From: Lycium barbarum
Lineage: Eukaryota > Streptophyta > Magnoliopsida > Solanales > Solanaceae
NCBI RefSeq assembly: GCF_019175385.1
Contig: NC_083338.1
Coordinates: forward strand, 91,161,777-91,225,776
Length of the DNA stretch: 64,000 bases
Direction: 5' to 3'
Under the pieces are notes generated by a model, which was given only the letters and a program-made list of their open reading frames with translations, was not told the DNA's origin and ran no database searches. A program made the translations under genes and the position numbers. Positions 34,599 to 47,075 of the stretch are shown piece by piece (positions within the stretch are counted from its first letter, which is position 1; each line of letters begins with the position of its first letter).

Positions 34599-34919
34599 AC
34601 TACTAAGTGTCATGTGCATAGCACATGACATTTAAAGATGGGCTTGGGCCAACCAAGTGGCCGGCCACCCCACAAAATCTTGGGCCCAATTTCTTTGTTC
34701 AATTTCTTGACCCAATTCATAAAACGTCCCGTTTTGTAATTCCCGAAACTAATTTCTAAAATTCCGAATTTACCCTCGGCCTTCCCCGAGGTCATGACAT
34801 CAATGATTTCATGATCAATATGAGCATACCAACTTGAATCAAATTATTTCCTCCACACACACAAGTCTTATTTATTTCTCGATTTCCCGTTATACGAAAA
34901 TACGGGACATAACAATTTT

Positions 34920-35677
34920 TCACCCCTAACCTTGACCATATGCTTGAGGATCCACCATTATAGAAGTAAGTTACAACCTTGGAAGTATTTGTAGTTATTC
35001 CGGCAGAGGCTAAGGGCTCGGTATAAGTTAGCTAATATGATTGGGGTTATGTCGATGTATTTGGTTTCTTCCATTTGAGTTGTGCCATTAAAGATGACAT
35101 GGGTGACTGAAATGACTCGGCTATCTATGGCTAAGGATCAATCCTTGGGAAAAACCATAGTTCCCAAAGAGAAAATGGTGAAAGCCAAAGGTGTTGTGGC
35201 CGTCCATTCGACATAAGTCTGGAATTCCTCGGGATGCTCCACAAATCCATCCGGGCTTCCAAACCTTCTGTAAATCTCTCTAAAGGGTATGGTGGGGCCA
35301 TAGGCCCAATTGGCGTAGTTTAGAGAAAGCATCCTACAAATTTGGGAGTCGGTGGGTTTTTCCGGGATCAAAGCATTTTGGTCGGGTTTCTTTCTTCTTT
35401 TCAGCCCTCAGCCTACGTTAGTCAATACATCCCTAAACTCCTCCAAAGTTGGTGTCATTTCGATGTAATCCCCAAATTTGAAAACCATCCTATATCTATC
35501 CCAGAATCTGGTAATCACTTCTATCAGTTCCTTGCAACCGGTCATAGTCATGATGGATTTCAAGTTCCCTAAATTACATGAAATTCCTCTTTTCTCTTCC
35601 AAGGACATTTGGCCCCACCAAATCTGTAGCAACTCAGGCGTAGTCAGGACTAAATCGAAACTTAAATTGATTGACAT
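34920..35677 (-). pseudogene. Tat/Ogre ORF1, first half (DUF7745-like)
   Basis: Starts at 35677 (MSINLSFDLVLTTPELLQIW). GNLKSIMTMTGCKELIEVIT, FWDRYRMVFKFGDYIEMTPT and LEEFRDVL are the core of the large plant-specific ORF1 protein found upstream of gag in Tat elements; it recalls the plant mobile domain. A stop near 35408 and a shift into the frame with LNYANWAYGPTIPFREIYRR follow, then a stop at 35138. TR-GAG interrupts it at 34919; it resumes at 25722. Confidence 0.6.
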
Positions 35678-36772
35678 CTACAAAATCAAAACCAAAATTA
35701 ATGTTTCCTCCCCTACTAGGCAATGGTTTAATTCATAGGCACATTTAAATGTTTCCATATAACACATAATATAATATGCGATGTTTTTCGGGTCATAGAC
35801 CGTACTTGACACGGGGTAGTCTCCCTATTGGGTTTGGATACGCCTAAAATATCCAAACCACCTAGTCTACATCTCATTTGGGTTTGGTTTGGCTCTAACC
35901 TAGGCTTATGCACGAGTGGGTTTTTCGAATAGACCTTGGACCCGAGCGGACTAATCGGGGTGAACCGTTGTCGGCCGTCGGGTGGCCACACACCAACTTA
36001 ACGTTCAACGTTTTCCAAAGAAAGGGTGTTTTGGGTTTTTTAGTGAACTAGACTGCGTTCCCGTATGTCCCCTTTTGAAACCATGCTTTTTGCCAGAAGT
36101 GGTGGAGTTTATGATATGAAATGAATGACAGTTTATAATTGCGAAATTTAAACAAACAAACAAATAAGTACAGCTAAAATTACATTATATGTAAACCATT
36201 ATAATAAGAGCCTAGGAGATCCCGAGTAGAGTTTCCATCTGTTACGGTTTGCGTTTATGCGGGTTAAGGCATAAAAGTTACTACGAGGTTGTTGGTGCTC
36301 TAATTGGATTTTAGTGCTTTTAGAGTTGCCACCTAATTTATTAGAGGAAAACTAGGAAAACCAGAAAAAAGATTTTTCAAGCAAGAGAGAAATATTTGGT
36401 ACAAAAGTTCGAGGTAAGGGTTCTGGTGATACCCTATGTAAGGTTTTACGCACCCGAGTATTAAAGATCCGTAGAATACGGTTGACCTACGAGCTTCAAT
36501 ATGTGATTAATGTACTTATTTGTTTACAAATGTTTTGATTTGCCACAAAAATTTCATTCATATCCATATCATAACTTTAAGGAAAAAATTGGCAAAATTC
36601 CCCTTAGAAAAGGGGTTTTGGGTTTCAATAATCCACATAGGTGTTCAACTCACTTTATTGCCAGACTAAGATGCACCCGGGATTTCTCCCGAGTAGAGTC
36701 GCTACTATTATAGTCCTAATAAGATGAGTTTAGTTCTTATGTGTTTTTGTTTTTAATAAGAAAATATGTAGT
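35678..36772 (-). other. Tat/Ogre 5' leader, non-coding
   Basis: No coding frame. The phrase AGAGTTGCCACCTAATTTAT (36325-36345) and the following AAACTAGGAAAACC are typical of Ogre-type leaders in dicots (from memory). It is interrupted at 36772 by LARD3 and resumes at 46289. Confidence 0.5.
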
Positions 36773-39656
36773 TGTCACACCCCAAACCTGATAGGGCATG
36801 ATGGGCACCCGACCCTTACTTAGAGCCGAGCGAACCCGCTGGTTCTCGTTATCCTCATAATCTCACAGGACTCTTAAGTCATGAAATGTAATGCATAATG
36901 GAAGATTTTTGAAAACATTCTTTTTGACTTTCTCGAATCAAATAAAATCTGTAATCCTATGAATTTGTAAAGTAATGCACAATGACATATCGGCTTAAAT
37001 AGCCGCTTACAAGACTGGCATACTGTATACATGACTCTGTCTGCAAAGTCTCTAACATAAATTAATATACCATAACACACCTACGCTGACTCGGCAACAC
37101 TCCGGAAAGAAATGGAGCTCGTCAATCCCGCTAGAACATATTCTAGCAATATCCTCTACTCATCTATATACACCTGCGTGGCATGAAACGCAGAGCCCAC
37201 AAGAAGGGACGTCAGTACGAATAATGTACTGAGTATGTAAGGCATGAATAACAACATAACATAGATATGAAAAGTAACAAGGAATAAGAGAGATAACCTG
37301 TACATCTGAATGCCTCGTAAGGCGGATGTCATGCATGCTAAGCCTTTGAAGAAAAACATTTTATACATATAAATAGTACCATGCCCGGCCATTAAGGCTC
37401 GGTGTTACATATATAGTATCATGCCCGTCCAGTATGGCTCGGTGTTATCATCATTAGCCCGCGTCCAGGCCTCCCGCGTCCGGGGCAATATCATAACATG
37501 CCCACTGCAGTGGTGTGCACATCTACGTGCCTGCCCGGCCGACTATAGCACGACGCGGTGTGAGAAAATACATACATATATATATGAAGCATGCATGAGA
37601 GCCAAGTAAAAGCCTATGTACATCGGAGTGATGTAAGGTCGGTAACCTCCGATTATATTATGGAATAATCATCGTCGCTTTGTCTCACCTTGAAGGAACA
37701 ATTATTATATGGTGAGACCAACAACAATGAATAAAATTAAGAATAATCATAAGATAGCTCAATAATCTCATATCGTCATTGAAATCATAAACTTGGAACC
37801 TTTGAACATAAAATCGTTCTCATCATAGTCATCATAATACTCTAAAGCTCAAGTACATGGAAATCTCTATCTATAAAATCATCTCATAAAAGCATTGATC
37901 TCGTAACATGAGACTTTTAGCAATAAAATCATCATCATCATAATCATCATAGAAAATATCCTCATTTTTTTGACATCATCATTATCATTGTAAAAACATG
38001 CTCATCGCTGTTATCATAAGAGCTCACAGAATCATAAATCTCTGATTTGGAAAATACGGCATTTTGGGAAAATAGCTATGAATTATTAGGAAAGGAATTA
38101 TGCCTTTGAGTCGTAAACATTTAACTTTTGAAAACGAGGAAGATATGGAAACCTTTATGAAGCCATAGTATCGGAATCATGCCTTTAGAAGCTCAATAAC
38201 ATTATAAGGATCACGAAATTCGTGGACTTCTAGCATTTGCAGAACCAATGATATTATGAGTACGATACAAAGATTTATAATGAAAGGATCATGCCTTTAG
38301 AAAGAAGGGGACTAGCCTTAACATACCTGGAAGATAATTTCTTGACTTCCAACTTACTTCCTGTCTTGCAATTCACTTAAGATTATTCGTCACCTCGTAA
38401 TCTACATATATAATCATTCATGCCATTGTTAGGCTCGTCATCATGGTCGTCTCAAAACTTTAATTAAAATCCTTCTAAATTCTGTCGAAATTCGAGCAGC
38501 ATCTCCCCTGTTTATATGCCTAGCCTGAAATCATTATATCAACAACCAATCAACAACAACAATACTAACATCATCAATACCATTATCCATACCAATATAC
38601 TTCCTAAAACATCCCACACGTTGTCTTCTAAATTTCTCAACTAAACAACTTGTGATACGACTATTTGAATACTTTATTTCTGTAAAGAAGCCGAAATTAA
38701 TATCAACAACATCAATAACAACATCCTCAACATCCTGCAAGATAAATATATATATATATATATTATCCGAAAATTCTCTTCAAACCTCAATCCATAATTC
38801 AACAACATCAACACAACAAAATACAACCTTTATTCTTGCAATGACTCCTTAATCCATATTGATAAAGAAAGAAATTCAATGATTCATACCTTGTATTTAC
38901 AAAAGTAACAAGATCTTCAATTTTTTTTTTACTTGTTCCCAAGCTCCTCCAACACCAAAATGAAATGATAATCGCATCTATGCGTCGCCCGGACTTCGAT
39001 TAGTATTTTGTGGCTTGAATTTCACTCAAAATCCTCACCTTTTGGCTGCTGAATTTTCTGGAAATTTGGAGAGCTTTTTATGACCAAAAAAAGAGGGATT
39101 TTGACCCTTTTATAGGTGGCAAAGTCGGCATCACTGTAGCTACAGTATTGTAGCAGTACTTAGCATACTGTAGCATTACTGTTTCAGCTTTGTCAGCTCA
39201 GTTTGTAACGTCTATAATTCTTTAGTCCGACGTCCTATCAACGAGCGTTTAGTTGCATTTGAAACTATACTCGCCGAACTTCATTTTAGGATTTTGAAAC
39301 ACCTTAAAACTCCAAATATACATGGTGATATACCTCTCCAAAGTTGACTAACAATCTGCCCAACATTTCTCAAATTTTCGTCGAACTTATTTTCTTCAAT
39401 TTGCTTGACCTCTAAACCTTCCAAAACTCTTCATACATGATATTTATCATTTATTATACATGATAATGGCCATATTATTGTGTTTCAAAATAGTCTTTCC
39501 GGATTACGACTTACGAGATCGTAATTCATCCTTTACTTAAACAATATACTTAAAAATGCCTCGTTCCTCATACTCCAAATTTGTTTTACCTAGTTGTAAC
39601 TCGACATAATTACATTCAAATTTAACCAGTGCTTCTCCGAGGTACGGGGTGTAACA
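36773..39656 (-). repeat. LARD3 3' LTR (left copy)
   Basis: Contains the three-hairpin module (37174-37232), two direct repeats ATGCCCG..CC..GGCTCGGTGTTA (37380-37450), the dyad box at 37621-37665, a short AT run (38747-38761) and a CTGTAGC-rich dyad region (39130-39185). No coding content. Confidence 0.92.
37174..37232 (-). other. Three-hairpin LTR module, LARD3 left copy
   Basis: SL1 TCAGTAC/GTACTGA with loop ATTATTC; SL2 only CCC/GGG; SL3 CTGCG/CGCAG (37174-37193), perfect. Confidence 0.8.
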
Positions 39657-39693
39657 TTCTCCCCCCCTTCAAAAACATTCGTCCTCGAATGCT
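39657..39693 (-). other. LARD3 polypurine tract and hairpin
   Basis: The tract at 39657-39670 abuts the left LTR; arms AACATTCG and CGAATGCT (39674-39693) pair at 7 of 8 positions with loop TCCT. Confidence 0.8.
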
Positions 39694-42600
39694 GTGGTAG
39701 AGTTTGCTCTGAGGTAGATGTCAGTGTTTTTTTTACCCGTATTTGTCGGTTATTACTTTACTTACTTTCTCATTTGGAACCTAATTTATCCAAATTACGT
39801 AGTCTATTCTTCTTCTTTTGTGGCCAAAATTTATGCCTGTACTCAAGGTCATCCCTTTTTCTTATTATTTGTCTGTCCACTAACTCTCCGTGCTTTATCG
39901 CTTTCATTGTCTCCTCAGTCTTCGTTGTTTACATTCTTGTATGCCCTTTTATGTCGTTCTTACCACATACCTTTCTCCAATTTTTATCTCATCTTCCTTT
40001 TATTCAGAAATTCTTGTTTTCTTCGATCTCCACGTATCTTTCGTACGTTTCATAGATGTCCCAAGCCTTTGTCTCCTTGGAGTTGAATTATTCTTACTCT
40101 TCCTCCCTTAAAATAACCTCGAGACTGGTCATATTTTAGCATCCTTTGCTTTATATAGCAGTCGAATTAATCTTTGCGGTACTTTATCTTTAAACTAGTT
40201 TAACACAGAAATGTCTCGTTTAATTTCTCTTTCCTTCAATTGGACTTCTGGCACTTGGCTAACTAACGATAAATTTCTCTTTCCTTCAATTTACTCTTAA
40301 AGTTTCTGATCCTTAGTTCGGCTAATAACTTGGGGTGAATTCAAAAATTTGTCGAAGGTTAACCAAGATTCCTAGTCATGCAGCGAAGTCAAATCTTTTC
40401 ATTCTTTCCTTTGTCCGTAACCTTCGTTTATCTCTTTTTCCAATAAGAGCCTTCATGTTGCTTGTTCCACGAGGTCTCATTGTCACCCGCTTGTTCCAAT
40501 CGAACGTGATATCCTTTGATCATTTCCTTTGGGGTTCTCCTTCTACTTTTAACCTTTGCCTGACTCTCATTTAATAAGTCTTTCCCACAGTTTGACGCAA
40601 TTATCTGTCATTTCGATTTACCAATCAAGCGGATCTCTTAATTCCTTAAATGTCCATTTCCTTTATTTATATCTTTAAATCCTTTTCCTACGATCTTATC
40701 TTCATTTACTTCCATGACTTCACCTTCCGTTGACTTAGTCCGTCCTGTTTCGCAGTCCTCTATTTCTATACTAGTGGACGACTTTCTTATTTAGCTGCGG
40801 CACTTTTCCTTGCTTGCTTCTCCTAGTGCTACTTTAGATTATTCTCTTAGTATTAATCGATTTTATATACATATCGTTCCCTCTCCTTTTTAATGCTTCT
40901 GTCAAACTCCTTAATCCACCTATGGTAGCGCCCAGGTGGCTTGCAATAGCTTTTCCTTGTCAACGTTTTATTATTCTCATTAATTACTTTACCTCGGATT
41001 ACTCACCCAATGCGTCAAAAATACCGTAGCTAAGGGATTTATATTCAAATGAGACTCAATTCAACCCCTACAACAATCCTTAACACCATCCCTTATACTC
41101 TTGTATACAACATTTTCTCGTCATCATTGTTGTCCCTCATAACAAGATTATACTTACAACATACTAGTCCACTATTCAAAATATTTTCAAATCCTTGTTT
41201 GAATCTTCCTCCAATTTCTTCCCCTCTAATCTTAACATTATTACAAAATAACTCATAAGTCGGAGACTAAAATAAAATCTTACATAATCACAACTTCCTT
41301 TCAATACAAATGTGCTTCCCTCTTTAAGTCCTTGGCTCTCCTATAACAGCGGCTAATTGAGACTTAACTAGCTTCCGTTACTCTTCAAATATTTATTGTC
41401 GTCTCCACACTATTTTACTAGCCATTTTATCAGGACGATTATTTATGTGGTCCTATGACATATACTCTCACGATTGGATATAAACGGTGACTTATAATTT
41501 CTCGACGCAGGAGATATTTTCAAATCCCAGGTAGTACTGCTGTCGTGCTATCCATAGGCATATTGTCTTTCTTTCTTTTGGCGATCATTGAGATTCTTAT
41601 AAATATTCTTCTTTTAAAACTCTCATCTCTTCCAACGCTGCGATTTTTTTTTAGTAATCCCGTCTGTCCTTGATACTTATCCTTGATTTTCTAAACCTTT
41701 ATTATCTTGTCATGCCTCCGTTCCCATGTCTGTCTCATAATATACATGCATTTAGTCTATTTCCACTTTTCTTTAGCGCATTCTTGCTTTATTAGTCCAT
41801 TTCAAATTTTTACTCCTTCAAACCAGTACATTTCTTTCTTCTGCACTTGGAATTATTCTAATTCGTCTATGAAGATTCTCATATACCAGTAGCATTCGTG
41901 TATTGACCGTCTTTGCTAGTCAATTGGCTGAGCCTAGCGATCCCTCAACTCTCCTAGTCCATATAATGCCAAGGTTACCATCATCGCATGGTTTGACTTA
42001 TTTCTCTTTTGCTAATTGAATTCTTGTATCAAGTCGAATGTCCACACATTTTGGACACAATTCAAATCACTTCTTTCCTTCATGTCTAATAGACCCTTAG
42101 GTTAATGAATCCATGGTGACATTATAATTCATTAGGCTCCTTATATACTGCCTGGCTATACCATGATCCTTCAGCCGTAAAATGGTGCATTACATTTATT
42201 CATACATATGTACCATTATTTGTTTGGATCGAAAACAAAACTGTGCAGGATTCCGCTTTTCTTCCGCGATGCAGGAGGAAAGCGCAATGTCCTGAAGCCT
42301 TCTGTGCAGGGCTCCGCTTTTCTTCCGCGATGCGGACGAAAAGCGGGAAGTTCTGAGGCCTTCCGATTTCCGTCCGCGATGCGGACGGAAAGCGCAATGC
42401 CCTGAGGCTCTCTGCGCAGAACTTTGTTTTCCTTCCGTAGCAATGTTCTGAGGCTGATTTTGATTGAGAAATCAAGGATCTGATTCTTGGCCTTTCGAGT
42501 AACATAAGATCATAACCCCCGAATGAATTATGGAGCTCGTATCGAATTCAAGGGAGTAATCGATGATGATAGACCAAATAACGCTTTATTAATCCTTAAA

Positions 42601-43204
42601 ATAACAAGGTTTTATGACTTGAAATACGAAGCATGGGAATAGAGTGGATTTATTGTGGATCGCTCATGTTCATGTTCTAATTGGGTTCATATCATATCAA
42701 TAATAGTCGATACTTCCTCTCATATTCTCGCGATTCATCCTTCTAATATTCCGCCGATTCTTGTCCTCATCATGAAATTTTGTAAAATACACTATTTTCT
42801 TTCTTTCTTCGTTCATTTCTTATTTCCCTTTTTGATAGCATAGCTTGTTCCTTCAACAATGACTTACCAAATGGCTGATGGTCATATTTTCCCTTAACTC
42901 TTTCTCTATAAACATGCAAACAATCCAGTTGCAAAAAAAATTCGGCAGAGTTTCCTCTATAATTCTTACTATCTCATTCCTGCACACAGCCCAGAAAACA
43001 CATCCAATGCCCCACAAGGCAATCACAAATACCCATAATATCTTACTCAAGTTCTTATATCATCGTCTATCCATTTTAATAAAATAGAAAACATACCTTT
43101 CGAATGAACCACTTCAATTCGAAGCAATTCTCTCATAGCGGCATAATAAACTGCTTATCCATGATCGAAACATTTGGGTTAGGATCAGGGACGTCATATC
43201 CTAT
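39694..43204 (-). other. LARD3 internal region, non-coding
   Basis: 3.5 kb, strongly purine-rich in element sense (T/C-rich on the plus strand), with no conserved protein motif in any frame. Contains the hairpin array at 42241-42455 and, at about 42935-43035, a block shared with the LARD4 interior (sense GATAGTAAGAA, ATAGAGGAAACTCTGC). Confidence 0.85.
42241..42455. repeat. Tandem array of GC-rich hairpins in LARD3
   Basis: Four direct repeat units of about 61, 61, 49 and 44 bp. Each of the first three contains an inverted repeat around the trinucleotide GAT: TTTCCGTCCGC/GCGGACGGAAA (42367-42391) is perfect over 11 bp; GCTTTTCTTCCGC/GCGGACGAAAAGC (42316-42344) pairs 12 of 13; the first (42255-42283) is weaker. 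Much more GC-rich than its surroundings. Confidence 0.85.
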
Positions 43205-43270
43205 GATTTAGCTCTATGGCACGATCTAAGTTAAGAAAGAAGGTCAATGGTTCCTAAAAGCCCTACAGCC

Positions 43271-43312
43271 TCTTGTTTATAAGTGTGGCACGCTTCACAC
43301 CCATAAACAAGA
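43271..43312 (-). other. LARD3 leader hairpin (dimerisation-type)
   Basis: 17-bp stem with two G.U pairs (base TCTTGTTTAT/ATAAACAAGA) and loop AAGCGTGC (43288-43295). GCGTGC is self-complementary if G.U pairs are allowed. 42 nt downstream of the PBS. Confidence 0.85.
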
Positions 43313-43354
43313 CTCTACTGGACACGACTTTGCAGACAACCCCTAGGACGAACT

Positions 43355-43366
43355 GCTCTGATACCA
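43355..43366 (-). other. Primer-binding site of LARD3 (initiator tRNA-Met)
   Basis: TGGTATCAGAGC on the minus strand, three bases inside the right LTR. Confidence 0.9.
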
Positions 43367-43770
43367 ACTTGTCACACCCCAAACCTGATAGGGAAAGATG
43401 GGCACCCGACCCTTATTTAGAGCCGAGCGACCCCGCTGGTTCTCGTTATCCTCATAATCTCACAGGACTCTGAATTCATGAAATGTAATGCATAATGGAA
43501 GCTTTTCGAAAACATTCTTTTCGACTTTCTCGAATCAAATAAAATCTGTAATCGTATGAATCTGTAAAGTAATGCACAATGACACATCGGCTTAAATAGC
43601 CGCTTACAAGACTGGCATACTGTATACATGACTCTGTCTGCAAAGTCTCTAACATAAATCAATATACCATAACACACCTACGCTCACTCGGCAGCACTCC
43701 GGAAAGAAATGGAGCTCGCCAATCCCGCCGGAACATCTTCTAGCAATATCCTCTACTCATCTATATACAC

Positions 43771-43829
43771 CTGCGTGGCATGAAACGCAGCGCCCACAAG
43801 AAGGGACGTCAGTACGAATAATGTACTGA
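43771..43829 (-). other. Three-hairpin LTR module, LARD3 right copy
   Basis: SL1 at 43809-43829, SL3 CTGCG/CGCAG at 43771-43790; SL2 weak as in the left copy. Confidence 0.8.
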
Positions 43830-45322
43830 GTATGTAAGGCATGAATAACAACATAACATAGATATGAAAAGTAACAAGGAATAAGAGAGATAACCTGTAC
43901 ATCTGAATGCTCGTAAGGCGGATGTCATGCATGCTTAGCCTTTGAAGAAAAACATTTTATACATATACATAGTACCATGCCCGGCCATTAAGGCTCGGTG
44001 TTACATATATAGTATCATGCCCGGCTAGTAAGGCTCGGTGTTATCATCATTAGCCCGCGTTCGGGGCAATATCATAACATGTCCACTGCAGTGGTGTGCA
44101 CATCTACGTGCCTGCCCGACCGACTATTGCGCAGCGCGGTGTGAGAAAATACATACATATATTTATAAAGCATGCATGAGAGCCAAGTAAAATCCATAAG
44201 TACATCGGAGTGAAGTAAGGTCGGTAACCTCCGATTATATTATTGAATAATCATCGTCGCTTTGTCTCACCTTGAAGGAACAATTATTATATGGTGAGAC
44301 CAACAACAATGAATAAAATTAAGTATGATCAAAAGATAGCTCAATATTCTCATATCGTCATTGAAATCATAAAATTGGAACCTTTGAACATAAAATCGTT
44401 CTCATCATAGTCATCATAATAATGTAAAGCTCAAGTACATGGAAATCCCTATTAATAAAATCATCTCATAAAAGCATTGATCTCATAACTTGAGACTTTT
44501 AGCCATAAAATCATCATCATCATAATCATCATAGAAAATATCCTCATTTTTTTGACATCATCATTATCATTGTAAAAACATGCTCATCCCTGTTATCATA
44601 AGAGCTCACAGAATCATAAATCTCTGCTTTGGAAAATACGACATTTTGGGAAAACAGCTATGAATTATTAGGAAAGGAATTATGCCTTGGAGTCGTAAAC
44701 ATTTAACTTTTAAAAACGAGGAAGATATGGAAACCATTATGAAGCCATAGTATCAGAATCATGCCTTTAGAAGCTCAATAAGATTATAAGGATCACGAAA
44801 TTCGTGGACTTCTAGCATTTGCGGAACCAATGATATTATGACTACGATACAAGGATTTATAACGAAAGGATCATGCCTTTAGAAAGAAGGGGACTAGCCT
44901 TAACATACCAGGAAGATAATTTCTCGACTTCCAACTTACTTCCTGTCTTACAATTCACTTAAGATTATTCGTCGCCTCGTAATATACACATATAATCATT
45001 CATGCCATTGTTAGGCTCGTCATCATGCTCGTCTCAAAACTTTAATTAAAATCCTTCTAAATTCTGTCGAAATTCGGGCAACATCTCCCCTGTTTATATG
45101 CCTAGCCCGAAATCATTATATCAACAACCAATCAACAACAACAATACCAACATCATCAATACCATTATCCATACCAATATACTTCCTAAAACATCCCACA
45201 CGATGTCTTCTAAATTTCTCAACTAACCAACTTGTGATACGACTATTTGAATACTTTATTTCTGTAAAGAAGCCGAAATTAATATCAACAACATCAATAA
45301 CAACATCCTCACATCCTACAAG

Positions 45323-45326
<4 letters not shown>

Positions 45327-45392
<66 letters not shown>
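45327..45392. repeat. (AT)n microsatellite in LARD3 5' LTR
   Basis: About 33 AT units against about 7 at the same place in the left LTR (38747-38761). It accounts for most of the length difference between the two LTRs. Confidence 0.95.
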
Positions 45393-45395
<3 letters not shown>

Positions 45396-45759
45396 CCAAA
45401 AAGTCTCTTCAAACCTCAATCCATAATTGAATAACATCAACACAACAAAATACAACCTTTATTCTTGCAATTACTCCTTAATCCATATTGATAAAGAAAG
45501 AAATTAAATGATTCATACCTTGTATTTACCAAAGCAACAAGATCTTCAATTTTTTTTGTTACTTGTTCCCAAGCTCCTCCAACACCAAAATGAAATCATA
45601 ATCGCGTCTATGCGTTGCCCGGACTTCGATTAGTATTTCGTGGCTTGAATTTCACTCAAAATCCTCACTTTTATGTTAGATTTAAGACCCCTTTTGGCTG
45701 CTGAATTTTCTGGAAATTTGGAGAGCTTTTTATGACCAAAAAAAGAGGGATTTTGACCC

Positions 45760-45766
45760 TTTTATA
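45760..45766 (-). promoter_or_regulatory. TATA box of LARD3 5' LTR
   Basis: The minus strand reads CACCTATAAAAGG, a canonical TATAAAA, about 520 bp into the LTR. The left copy has it at about 39109-39115. Confidence 0.6.
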
Positions 45767-46288
45767 GGTGGCAAAGTCGGCATCACTGTAGCTACAGTAT
45801 TGTAGCAGTACTGTTTCAGCTTTGTCAGCTCAGTTTGTAACGTCTATAATTCTTTACTCTGATGTCCTATCGACAAGATGTTTGTTGCATTAGAAACTAG
45901 ACTCGCCGAACTTCATTTTAGGATTTTGAAACACCTTAAAACTCCAAATATACATTGAGATATACCCCTACAAAGTTGACTAAAAATCTGCCCAACATTT
46001 CTCAAATTTTCGTCGAACTTATTTTCTTCAATTTGCTTGACCTCTAAACCTTCCGAAACTCTTCATACATGATATTTATCATTTATTATACATGATAATG
46101 GCCATATTCTTGTGTTTCAAAATAGTCTTTCCCGATTACGACTTACGAGATCGTAATTCGTCCTTTACTTAAACAATATAATTAAAAATGCCTCGTTCCT
46201 CATACTCCAAAGTTGTTTTACCTAGTCGTAACTCGACATACTTACATTTAAATTTAACCAGAGCTTCTCCGAGGTACGGGGTGTAACA

Positions 46289-46967
46289 GTAGTATTCTCC
46301 TATACTTATATATATATATATGTAAAAAAAAAAGTCTCTTTAAGTCCAAATTTTATATTTTTGAAGCCCATAAGGTCAAACCATTTTCAAAGTCCAAAAG
46401 TCCATCATACCTCAATTAGGTCCAAGTTTATTTCCCTTTGTTTTCAATCCATTTGGTTTTGGGCTTCCAGACCCAAATCAATCTTTATTTTTTATCAGAT
46501 TTTTTGTTAAGTTCAAAGTCCATCTCTAGCTTCAACAACGTGCCAATTCTTTATTTTTCCAGACATCTAACCCAAGTTAAAAGGACAGCTTCTTGTGTTT
46601 GTAAAAAAACTTATTTGAACACGATTTTAGTACCAAAAAAGTGTCAAACAACTTGTCTTTTGAAATCTCGGATGATGGCCCAAAGTTTCAATTACTTAAC
46701 CATTTTGAAGAAAACAATAGACATTACTCCCCTCTTTCCTTTGTGAACTTAATAAAATCCCATTTTTTGCATTCTTTACCACTAACCGTGTCATTAAAAA
46801 ATAATTTGAGAAAACTTAAAATGAATCTAAGTTTGATTTGTAACGCGAAAATTGTTTGTTATCCCAGTTTTGGAAAACGTTTAGCGACTTGCTAAGACAC
46901 TAAACATTGATTTCCTAAGTTCTATACATGCTCAGGGTTCAAATATTTTTTGCAATGGTTTTTACAA

Positions 46968-47024
<57 letters not shown>

Positions 47025-47075
47025 AACAAATATGGAAAATAAAATAACGAAGAGGGTTCAGGCTAGTGGGTCTAC
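46289..47075 (-). other. Tat/Ogre 5' LTR segment, non-coding
   Basis: Host sequence between LARD3 and LARD4. Contains an A10 run and (TA)n at 46969-47020; frames are short and featureless. It rejoins 36772 on the left and 55926 on the right once the inserts are removed. Confidence 0.6.
46969..47020. repeat. (TA)n microsatellite
   Basis: Uninterrupted TA run of about 52 bp in the host Tat LTR. Confidence 0.95.

Larger units (their letters stand above)
25723..34914 (-). mobile_element. TR-GAG element: gag-only LTR retrotransposon
   Basis: LTRs of exactly 3054 bp each flank 3084 bp. Target duplication ATTTT (25718-25722, 34915-34919). The only gene is an almost intact Tekay-like gag on the minus strand; protease, RT, RNase H and integrase are absent without remnants. 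About 8-10 differences, mostly transitions, in the first 1.2 kb of LTR make this the youngest insertion here. The layout matches the TR-GAG class of non-autonomous elements, which supply Gag but borrow enzymes. Confidence 0.92.
31861..34914 (-). repeat. TR-GAG 5' LTR (right copy)
   Basis: Upstream LTR in element sense. It carries the three-hairpin module (32444-32501), a near-palindrome equivalent to that at 27511-27528 and a TATA-like run at 34588-34598. No coding content. Confidence 0.93.
36773..46288 (-). mobile_element. LARD3: non-autonomous LTR retrotransposon
   Basis: LTRs of 2884 and 2919 bp flank a 3.71-kb non-coding interior. Target duplication GTAGT (36768-36772, 46289-46293). The primer-binding site beside the right LTR gives minus orientation. 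The LTRs differ by roughly 2-4% where compared, plus a large AT-repeat length difference and two indels of about 20 bp. No Gag or Pol motif found. Leader blocks are shared with TR-GAG and LARD1, and an internal block with LARD4. Confidence 0.9.
43370..46288 (-). repeat. LARD3 5' LTR (right copy)
   Basis: Upstream LTR. Same boxes as the left copy, with the AT run expanded to 66 bp (45327-45392). Confidence 0.92.

Noticed and set aside
46438..46746. 102-codon frame in host DNA
   Set aside because: Hydrophobic, low-complexity translation of T-rich DNA without any domain.
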